Shown piece by piece: positions 7,641 through 13,056 of a stretch of 44,959 nucleotides of DNA. Origin of the DNA: Azoarcus sp. (GTDB taxonomy: Bacteria; Pseudomonadota; Gammaproteobacteria; Burkholderiales; Rhodocyclaceae); the NCBI GenBank assembly GCA_030604735.1, contig JAUVVG010000031.1, positions 1 through 44,959 of the forward strand, given 5' to 3'. A program made the translations under genes and the position numbers. Each line of letters begins with the position of its first letter. The first letter of the stretch is position 1. Under the pieces are notes generated by a model. That model ran no database searches, had not been told where the DNA came from, and worked only from the letters and a program-made list of their open reading frames with translations.

Positions 7641-8648
7641 ATGCGTCCAGCCACCCGGACCAAGATGTTTCTGGCATTAGGTTTCTTTGCTTTGACCCAA
7701 GGTACTGCACAAGCGGAATCAGCAGACCTGGCCAATTTGCAAGCGCAAGTCGACAGCTATGTTTCTGCCAGCATGACGAGCGAGGTCGACAGCTTGCTCA
7801 GCAGTTACAGTGCCATGAAAATCGGCCAGACCTATTCGGCGGATTCACCGGTTCCTCCCGCGGGTGACAATGCCGATGCGACGTGGAAGAAGATGACGTA
7901 CTCCAATGCCAGCGCATCCCAGCTGATCGGTTATGCGGGCGACCAGTGCGCTGCTCATACGGCTTACGACCAGCTCGTTGCCAAAGGCGTGAAGGTGGAC
8001 AAGGCCAAGTTTGATAGCACCAGCGAGAAGTTCTGCAAGCTCGTACACGCGGCAGCTGAACTAAAGCACCGCTACGACAAGTACCAGGCAATCAAGACCA
8101 ATGGCATAGTCCTGTTGAAGCGCTCAAAGAGCCAGGGGCATGACTTCAAGGATCGCCACCGAACCTTCGGTGGCGGACTTGACCTCGTGTACAAGCCCGA
8201 TATCGCTGGCACGCTCGAGAACGGCCTGCATCTGGACCAGACCTTGATCTACAACAGCTGGATCAAGTGGAGCGACGACAAGCCGACGCCCCTGAATGTG
8301 ATCAAGCGCATCCGCGAAATGCAGAACAGCGACGCGGGCCGGTGCGAAGGCATTTCATTGCCGATCATTCCCAGCGGCTCGGTAAGAGCCTATATGTACC
8401 TGAACGTCGTGAATGTCACTTCCAGCAAGATCACCATTCAGAACTGTCTGAAGGCCGTTTATAACGGAACCCACAAGACTCACGCATTCCCCGCCGTCTC
8501 CATGGAAGCGCCGTTCGGCTATCTGTATGAACTTGAGCAAATGAAGGACAGTGCCAAGGTGAAATTGAAGGACAACATCAAGGATAAGGTTGTCTCGATG
8601 GTTGGCGCCAACGAGCAGATGATTACCCTGCTCAAGAAGCTCAACTGA
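7641..8648 (+). CDS. Unrecognised secreted protein, 335 residues
   Basis: I do not recognise this protein. The ATG at 7641 is preceded by AAGG and gives a clean signal peptide (MRPATRTKMFLALGFFALTQ, cleavage after GTAQA, about residue 25). The mature part begins with a helical, probably coiled stretch (ADLANLQAQVDSYVSASMTS). It has four cysteines, in GDQCAAH, KFCKLV, GRCEGIS and QNCLKA, which could form two disulfides in the periplasm, and a lysine-rich C-terminal helix. No transmembrane helix follows the signal. By eye its codons are less G/C-rich than the flanking housekeeping genes, fitting acquisition. The gene stands alone, with hairpins in its leader and a strong terminator behind it. 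Confidence 0.7.
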   Translation: MRPATRTKMFLALGFFALTQGTAQAESADLANLQAQVDSYVSASMTSEVDSLLSSYSAMKIGQTYSADSPVPPAGDNADATWKKMTYSNASASQLIGYAGDQCAAHTAYDQLVAKGVKVDKAKFDSTSEKFCKLVHAAAELKHRYDKYQAIKTNGIVLLKRSKSQGHDFKDRHRTFGGGLDLVYKPDIAGTLENGLHLDQTLIYNSWIKWSDDKPTPLNVIKRIREMQNSDAGRCEGISLPIIPSGSVRAYMYLNVVNVTSSKITIQNCLKAVYNGTHKTHAFPAVSMEAPFGYLYELEQMKDSAKVKLKDNIKDKVVSMVGANEQMITLLKKLN

Positions 8649-8753
8649 GCGTTTGGTCTTTGCGGATTGCAATCATTCGGGGTCAGTAATCGAGTTGCTG
8701 CCACTGGGCGGTGATTGACCCGCGATCAATCCCTGCAGACCAAGCCTTGACAC

Positions 8754-8781
8754 AACACCGGCCTCGCGCCGGTGTTTTTTT
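8754..8781 (+). terminator. Rho-independent terminator
   Basis: AACACCGGC (8754-8762) pairs with GCCGGTGTT (8768-8776) around a 5-nt loop and is followed by a run of T to 8781. It lies about 105 bp after the stop of the secreted protein gene and should end its transcript. Confidence 0.85.
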
Positions 8782-8859
8782 GCTCTCAGGGTCTCGTTAC
8801 GACAGGACACTTTGGGAAGGCTTTCATCGAACAGCTGCGCAGGAATCTTGAATTGCGGA

Positions 8860-9300
8860 TTCCGACGCATCGTAGGCTGGCGCGTCAGTCGCACCATGCA
8901 GACCGATTTTGTTCTGGATGCGCTGGAGCAGGCTTTATATGAACGGAAGCCCGAAGCCCACGCCATGGTCCATCACTCCGACCGAGGCTCACAGTACCTG
9001 TCCATCCGCTACTCGGAGCGTCTGGCCGAGGCCGGCACCCGACCGTCGGTGGGCAGCCGCGGCGACAGCTACGACAACGCCTTGACCGAGACCATAAACG
9101 GCTTGTACAAGACGGAGTTGATTCAACGCCGTGCGCCCTTGAAAACCAGGGAATCGGTGGAACTGGCCACCCTGCAGTGGGTGCATTGGTTCAACCACAT
9201 CCGACTGCTCGAACCGATTGGATATATTCCACCGGCCGAAGCTGAGGCAAACGACTTCCGGCAACTCGCAGAGAGGGCCGAAACAGCAGTCCTAACTTAA
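8860..9300 (+). pseudogene. IS3-family transposase OrfB, 5'-truncated
   Basis: Only the C-terminal half of an IS3-family DDE transposase remains, from RRIVGWRVSRTMQTDFVLDA to the TAA at 9298. It includes the second catalytic aspartate in VHHSDRGSQYLS and the glutamate in GDSYDNALTETINGLYK, followed by the usual WVHWFNHIRLLEPIGYIPPAEAE. The first aspartate, the OrfA frame and the left end are missing, so it cannot move itself. Upstream of about 8860 the sequence is unrelated to the transposase, marking the breakpoint. The short ATG upstream that keeps the frame open is fortuitous. Confidence 0.9.
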
Positions 9301-9334
9301 ACCAACCGGCCTCCTCGAAACCCGGGGCGATTCA
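8860..9334 (+). mobile_element. IS3-family element remnant with right inverted repeat
   Basis: The remnant spans the truncated transposase plus the right terminal region. The segment at about 9308-9334 (GGCCTCCTCGAAACCCGGGG, then CGATTCA) reads on the other strand as TGAATCGCCCCGGGTTTCG. This resembles the TGAACCGCCCCGGGTTT ends I recall from one IS3 subgroup. No matching left repeat is seen, so the left end has been lost. Confidence 0.7.
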
Positions 9335-9657
9335 CTCTATGTCGAGCTGGTTCCGAGCACGGGACGCGCTTCGATTCTCCATCAGCTGGAATAGGGCACA
9401 TGAGCCTCGATGCCTGCAACCAGCCGGCTGGCGCCGTACGACGAGCCAACTCCCCGCTGACGTCAGCACTAGTGTTGAAGTGCCGATGAGTATGCGGCAG
9501 GTTGTCGGCCTCAGTGCCGTTAGGCCGACCGGCGAAGTCTGGCAGCAATGTGCCCGTCACCTGACGTTCAACCGCCAGAGATTGAAGCTCGGAGTGAGGC
9601 TGCAGGCGGTTCTGTCGATCGATGGTTTGGGCGTGGCGACCGACACTACCAGAAGCC
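9335..9657. other. 323-bp stretch without a supported gene
   Basis: It lies between the IS3 right end and the higA-like antitoxin. Open frames on both strands match nothing I recognise. It contains one copy of a short dispersed repeat (9505-9569) that reappears inverted near glmS. The sequence looks like accumulated mobile-element debris. Confidence 0.6.
9505..9569 (+). repeat. Dispersed repeat, copy A
   Basis: This roughly 65-bp segment reappears in inverted orientation at 12701-12766. The best block is GGCAGCAATGTGCC followed by TCACCTG, and by eye about three quarters of positions agree. Neither copy lies in a convincing gene. It may derive from a repeated intergenic element or an old insertion. 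Confidence 0.5.
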
Positions 9658-9945
9658 TCAAGAGTGAACTGGCGTTGCGGAGATCTTCACGCCGAGGGCA
9701 TGCAGCAGCTTGAGCACCGTGTCATAGCGTGGCTTGGCTCCGGGCGTAAGTGCCTTATAGAGGCTCTCCCGGCCAAGACCCGCATCTTTGGCAAGTTGCG
9801 CCATGCCACGGGCACGCGCTACATCTCGAACGGCAGCGAGGAACACGTCAGGGTTTGGGTCTTCCAGGGCCGCCGTCAGATACTCCGCGATGGTTTCCTC
9901 ATCGTTCAGGTAGTCGGCAGCATCAAAGGTGGCAGTTTTGACCAT
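9658..9945 (-). CDS. HigA-like / addiction module antidote with helix-turn-helix
   Basis: A 95-residue antitoxin of the putative addiction module antidote family. The N-terminus (ATFDAADYLNDEETIAEYLTAA) and the downstream helix-turn-helix (AQLAKDAGLGRESLYKALT, then RYDTVLKLLHALGVKI) are characteristic. AGGAG lies just before the ATG at 9945. It follows the toxin by 3 bp, the toxin-first order usual for higBA-like pairs. It should neutralise the toxin and repress the shared promoter. The frame looks intact. Confidence 0.88.
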   Translation of the reverse strand: MVKTATFDAADYLNDEETIAEYLTAALEDPNPDVFLAAVRDVARARGMAQLAKDAGLGRESLYKALTPGAKPRYDTVLKLLHALGVKISATPVHS

Positions 9946-9948
9946 CGT

Positions 9949-10329
9949 TTACTCCTTGTCCAAGGCTCGCGCCATCTCGATCGCACGTTTGATGTCGCGC
10001 TTTTGCGACGACTTGTCCCCGCCCAGCAGAAGCAGATAGATCGCTGCCCCACGTCGCGTGTAGTAAACGCGATACCCGGGACCGACATGGATGCGCATTT
10101 CCGAAACGCCTTCGCCAACCGGCTCGCAGTCGCCGAAATTTCCATGTTCAGCAGACCGGATGCGATGGACGATGCGAGCGCGTGCGCGTGCCAGATTGTC
10201 TTTCAAACCGACAAGCCAAGCGTCGAAATCGTCCGTACGCTGGAAGGTGTTCTTGGCGGCAGTGTATCCATACGGATACGTTCGCGCAAGCGGGAAGCGG
10301 TGGCGAAGACCAAGAGCCCACCCTTGCAC
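9949..10329 (-). CDS. HigB/Gp49-like RelE-superfamily toxin, 5' end doubtful
   Basis: From about residue 27 this is a standard phage-derived Gp49-like toxin: NTFQRTDDFDAWLVGLKDN, GNFGDCEPVGEGVSEMRI, GPGYRVYYTRRG and LLLLGGDKSSQKRDI. Relatives are mRNA-cleaving toxins of type II modules. Homologues as I remember them begin at MNTFQRTD or similar, but the codon there is AAG (10254-10252), not ATG. The only in-frame start is an ATG at 10329, 25 codons upstream, with no ribosome site and with the presumed operator inside the extension. The start codon may have been lost, or an unusual start is used. The antitoxin follows after 3 bp. Confidence 0.7.
   Translation of the reverse strand: MQGWALGLRHRFPLARTYPYGYTAAKNTFQRTDDFDAWLVGLKDNLARARARIVHRIRSAEHGNFGDCEPVGEGVSEMRIHVGPGYRVYYTRRGAAIYLLLLGGDKSSQKRDIKRAIEMARALDKE
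10264..10279. promoter_or_regulatory. Palindrome GTATCC-ATAC-GGATAC, candidate toxin-antitoxin operator
   Basis: A perfect 6-bp inverted repeat with a 4-bp spacer sits 9 bp before the point where toxin homology begins. Type II antitoxins typically bind such a dyad at the operon promoter. Its position argues that translation of the toxin normally starts downstream of it, not at 10329. Confidence 0.45.
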
Positions 10330-10437
10330 ATCGGGCGGCAGTCGTTGACCGATCGCACGATTTGGGCATCTTCATCGATGGCTGCCGTCCGACAAAAGCT
10401 GAAGAATCAAACTCCGATCAACAGCAAGGAGTCTGTC

Positions 10438-11058
10438 ATGGAAACCCGTGATCATCCGCATCGGGAAGCCTGGAACAAGGGGAAGCTGGTTGGCCAGAAG
10501 GCACCACTAAAACCCAAAGACATCTAGGCCATCCGAATCCACCTCCAGAACGCCCACGAGGTGCGAGACCTCGCGATGTTCAACCTCGCTATCGACAGCA
10601 AGCTTCGTGGCTGCGACCTCGTCAGTCTTCGGGTGCGCGACGTAACGCACGGAAACCAAGTGCTCTCACGCGCCATGGTCGTGCAGAGAAAAACGCAGCG
10701 GCCTGTGCAGTTTGAATTGACCGAGCCGACGCGCACGGCTGTGGCTGCCTGGATCGCGAAGGCAGCCTTGAGGTCGGAAGACTTCCTCTTTCCAAGCCAC
10801 CTGCACGACTCTCCGCATGTCTCTACCCGTCAGTACGCGAGGATCGTCGAGCACTGGGTGGTAGCCGCTGGCCTGGATCCTTCCGCCTACGGCACGCACT
10901 CTATGCGGCGAACGAAGGCAACATTGATCTACAAGCGTACGAAGAACCTGAGGGCCGTTCAGCTCTTACTGGGCCACTCAAAGTTCGAGTCGACAGTGCG
11001 GTACCTGGGCATCGAGGTCGATGATGCCTTGGAGATCTCTGAGCAGATCGAGATCTGA
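10438..11058 (+). pseudogene. Tyrosine recombinase/integrase interrupted by an amber codon
   Basis: The ATG at 10438 has AAGGAG upstream and opens METRDHPHREAWNKGK..., ending at KPKDI. A TAG at 10525-10527 then interrupts the frame, which continues without further stops to 11058. I recall TGG (Trp) at this place in relatives. The downstream part keeps all tyrosine-recombinase residues: Arg in DSKLRGCDLVSL, HxxR in THSMRR, His in LLLGHSKF and the Tyr nucleophile in STVRYLGIE. Re-initiation at GTG 10561 would give a 165-residue protein retaining the catalytic set. This family of about 207 residues is common near mobile islands. Nonsense mutation is the simplest reading. Confidence 0.85.
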
Positions 11059-11143
11059 GGCAATAGCGGCTGCCCGCCAGCACCCTTGAGGAGGCGTGCG
11101 GCTGCTTACGGCGATGATTCCGGGAGGGTACTATCGGCCAACT

Positions 11144-11187
11144 GCGGCCGTTCGATGCTCCGGAAAAAACGTAACTTGAACGGCCGC
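11144..11187. repeat. 10-bp inverted repeat downstream of the integrase
   Basis: GCGGCCGTTC (11144-11153) and GAACGGCCGC (11178-11187) are exact reverse complements separated by 24 nt. It begins 86 bp after the integrase stop. It could be a recombination or folding site, or a relic of a mobile-element end. No T-run follows. Confidence 0.45.
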
Positions 11188-11438
11188 TGAACTTTGGCAG
11201 CAGTCGGACGGCGGATTCACACTAATCAGCCGAAGCAGTCGCTGGCAGCGCAACGACTGGAAGGTAGGTTAGCCATCCAATGCCGCCATGCATCCATGAG
11301 GTGAATACATCAATGCTATACCGAACCGCATCAGAGTTTTCCAAACTAGCCGATGGCATAAGAACGGGGCAGGTCAAAGGCTGCCTGGAAACTGCGAAGC
11401 CGTCCTCAAGTCATTTGGGTGTCCAGCTGCACGCCGTG

Positions 11439-11474
11439 AGTTTTCGACTTTAATTGCCCGGAACACGTTCAACA
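11439..11474 (-). mobile_element. Tn7-like end motif, copy c
   Basis: Read on the minus strand, TGTTG at 11474 leads into GTTCCGGGCAATTAAAGTCG (11464-11445) and then AAAACT (to 11439). It differs at few positions from the end motif beside glmS (12967-12992) and has the same orientation and the same TGTTG start. It is probably the outer end of another, older Tn7-like insertion whose partner end is not visible. The rest of that element is not recognised. Confidence 0.5.
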
Positions 11475-11516
11475 GCGCGGCGACATGCATTTCATGGTCC
11501 ATGGCTCTTTTCCTTG

Positions 11517-11927
11517 TTATTGTGTCGAAGGCATCAGCCAGTTCTCAGTAAACACACCGGGATACTTGGCAAAGTCCTTCGCATTGTTGGTCACAACCGT
11601 AACACCGAGCGCCACCGCATGAGCGGCAATCAGCTTGTCGAGATGGTCCTTCTTGCTCTCGCGAGTCGCCATTCGGATCGGACCATACGCCACCCCGGCA
11701 GCGCCATCGAACGGCGCTACGGGAATGTCCTCGATGAGGTTGGCTAGATTCACGCGCTCCCGCTCCGGATTGGCGGCCACGGCCACGCCGTATTCCAGCT
11801 CGGCATACGTGATTGCCGACATCACAACGTCGCCGACATAGCATTGAGCGAAGCGCCGGGCAACCTCCTCCGGCTGGTTTTTCATCAAGTAGATGCACAT
11901 GTTGGTGTCGAGCATGTAGCGCGGCAT
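11517..11927 (-). CDS. vapC: VapC toxin, PIN-domain ribonuclease
   Basis: A 136-residue PIN-domain protein. Acidic residues expected for the metal site are visible in YMLDTNMCIYL (Asp 7), ITYAELEYGV (Glu) and KKDHLDKLIAAHA (Asp); VTVVTNNAKDF is the usual fourth block. VapC toxins cleave tRNA or rRNA when free of VapB. The start ATG overlaps the stop of vapB by one base (TAATG), showing translational coupling. All catalytic positions look intact, making this the best-preserved toxin of the three modules in the accessory region. Confidence 0.92.
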   Translation of the reverse strand: MPRYMLDTNMCIYLMKNQPEEVARRFAQCYVGDVVMSAITYAELEYGVAVAANPERERVNLANLIEDIPVAPFDGAAGVAYGPIRMATRESKKDHLDKLIAAHAVALGVTVVTNNAKDFAKYPGVFTENWLMPSTQ

Positions 11928-12166
11928 TACAGAGCATCCCTTGCGGCCTGCTCCTGATTCCCGCGACCCTCGGCCATGAAGTCCTGGGAGAACTTGGCGA
12001 ACTTGACCAATACGCCAGACAACGAGCGGCGGACCGGACGAATGCGCAGCTCGTCTCCGACACGCTCGATTTCCAAATCAATATCCGTACGCTCATAGGC
12101 CAAGTCAGCCGGAATCCGGACCGCCTGCGAGTTGCCGTTTTTGAAAGCGCGGGTAGTGGTGGGCAT
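11927..12166 (-). CDS. vapB: VapB antitoxin, AbrB/SpoVT domain
   Basis: A 79-residue antitoxin. I start it at MPTTTRAFKNGNSQAVRIP (12166), with GGAG upstream; an ATG at 12181 would add five residues. The N-terminal KNGNSQAVRIP block is the swapped-hairpin AbrB-type DNA-binding domain, followed by YERTDIDLEIERVGDELRI. The C-terminal half (SLSGVLVKFAKFSQDF) is the VapC-binding tail. It is the first gene of the pair and should repress the promoter at the dyad upstream. The module faces away from glmS. Confidence 0.92.
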   Translation of the reverse strand: MPTTTRAFKNGNSQAVRIPADLAYERTDIDLEIERVGDELRIRPVRRSLSGVLVKFAKFSQDFMAEGRGNQEQAARDAL

Positions 12167-12196
12167 CGCAAACTCCATCAATGGATGTACAACGGA

Positions 12197-12217
12197 TGTA
12201 CTTTACTCTGCAGTACA
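12197..12217. promoter_or_regulatory. Inverted repeat upstream of vapB, candidate VapB operator
   Basis: TGTACT (12197-12202) and AGTACA (12212-12217) form a perfect 6-bp inverted repeat with a 9-bp spacer. Further GTAC-containing words flank it: GGATGTAC appears twice at 12183-12190 and 12194-12201, and GGACGTAC at 12234. Clustered dyads over the promoter are usual for VapB autoregulation. Confidence 0.45.
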
Positions 12218-12486
12218 GGGAAAGTAAATACACGGACGTACATTGGTGGCAGACTTTTCAGTGCTGCGTGTTTGAACTGGGCGCCGCAGCCGGCGCACAA
12301 CACCAAGCGATGCACAACCGGGCGCACGCAGGCGGACCTCGCCCGTCCCGCTCGTGTCCTGCACGGTCAGAGAGGCTGAACTACTGTAACGCGAAGGCCA
12401 GAAAGATCAGGCTCGGTTTCTTGAAGCGCTTCGTTGCGGTCCCGTGCTGACACCAAGAAGCAGGACGGTTCGCCGTTCTCATCGAC

Positions 12487-12519
12487 TGCGCCTGTTCCGC
12501 GCAAATAAAGTCGAAAACT
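12487..12519 (+). mobile_element. Tn7-like end motif, copy b
   Basis: GTTCCGCGCAAATAAAGTCG (12494-12513) plus AAAACT (to 12519) matches 24 of 26 positions of the motif beside glmS, in inverted orientation. It would be the left end of a segment of about 0.5 kb ending at 12996. Its presumed outer bases (TGCGC at 12487) differ from TGTTG, so this end is degenerate or its exact boundary differs. Confidence 0.5.
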
Positions 12520-12700
12520 GCTCTGTCACCGGGTCCGGAACTGCTGACCGACTGGTTGCTATCGTTGGTAGTGCAGGAACCCAACGGCCGGTCTACTCGG
12601 TCACCAGCCGTAGAAGCCCAGATGCCGTGCAGGACCTCTGTGGGTCGGTAGTTCCAGTTCGCAGGCCGGCGAAGCTGTCGTTCTCCGTCGTCTGACTCCC

Positions 12701-12766
12701 GAGCGACAGGTGAGCGGCACATTGCTGCCTGGCTTCACCCGTCAAGCCACCGGCAGGTCAGGCCGA
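12701..12766 (-). repeat. Dispersed repeat, copy B
   Basis: This is the inverted counterpart of 9505-9569. The shared core on this strand is GGCAGCAATGTGCC and then TCACCTG. It lies within the possible mini-element between motifs b and a. Confidence 0.5.
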
Positions 12767-12803
12767 GGACCTTCCGGTCCGGAACTTGAGCTGGCCGCCC
12801 GCG

Positions 12804-12839
12804 AGTCGGCCTTTTATGGAGCTCCACATAAGGCCGACT
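12804..12839. repeat. Long imperfect palindrome
   Basis: AGTCGGCCTT (12804-12813) pairs exactly with AAGGCCGACT (12830-12839). The centre is the 8-bp palindrome GGAGCTCC (12818-12825), with TTAT and ACAT on its sides. It lies inside the possible mini-element and could fold into a cruciform or RNA hairpin. Confidence 0.5.
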
Positions 12840-12947
12840 AGTCGCCGCCCCGAAACAACATCGCAACCATACTCCGCGAGCCATTTCGCTCACGGTCTTG
12901 TCAGATCGTAGCCCCACCGCAAACTGGGCAGCTCATCCAATCGAACA

Positions 12948-12996
12948 AGTTCCGACTTTATTGCCGAGTTTTCGACTTTATTTGTTCGGAACAACA
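12948..12996 (-). mobile_element. Tn7-like transposon end with two TnsB-type repeats next to glmS
   Basis: On the minus strand the terminus reads TGTTGTTCCGAACAAATAAA from 12996. Two copies of AATAAAGTCG follow at exactly 20-bp spacing (12982-12973 and 12962-12953), each leading into AAACT or GAACT. This arrangement of overlapping near-terminal repeats is like the right end of Tn7, whose TnsB sites also read AAATAG...GGGAACT in my memory. The terminus lies 21 bp beyond the glmS stop codon, where Tn7-family elements insert. No tns gene is in the window. Confidence 0.65.
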
Positions 12997-13056
12997 GCTG
13001 GCATCAAGCGCTGCGAATCACTCCACCGTCACCGACTTCGCCAGGTTGCGGGGTTT
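12997..13056 (-). other. attTn7 site: 3' end of glmS and adjacent bases
   Basis: In Tn7 the TnsD protein recognises the conserved last codons of glmS and directs insertion about 25 bp downstream of the stop. Here the conserved C-terminal codons ([13 protein letters not shown]) are present and a Tn7-like end begins 21 bp past the stop. The five bases 12997-13001 (GCTGG) would be the target duplication; a second copy has not been assigned. Confidence 0.6.

Larger units (their letters stand above)
11059..11516. other. 458-bp stretch without a supported gene
   Basis: It lies between the broken integrase and vapC. No frame resembles a known protein. It contains a perfect 10-bp inverted repeat with a long loop (11144-11187) and, near its right edge, one copy of the Tn7-like end motif (11439-11474). 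Confidence 0.6.
12167..13017. other. 851-bp stretch between vapB and glmS without a supported gene
   Basis: It holds the vapB operator/promoter at its left edge, a plus-oriented Tn7-like end motif (12487-12519), a dispersed repeat (12701-12766), a long palindrome (12804-12839), and the Tn7-like end with two TnsB-type repeats (12948-12996) next to glmS. A minus-strand frame of 113 codons (12381-12722) shows no family resemblance and spans one of the end motifs, so I do not call it a gene. Confidence 0.65.

Noticed and set aside
9622-10527. A 301-codon plus-strand frame ending at the integrase amber codon.
   Set aside because: Most of it is antisense to the higBA-like pair. Only the last 30 codons are the real integrase N-terminus, which has its own ATG and ribosome site at 10438.
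12381-12722. A 113-codon minus-strand frame between vapB and glmS.
   Set aside because: It runs through the Tn7-like end motif and a dispersed repeat, has no family resemblance and no clear ribosome site.
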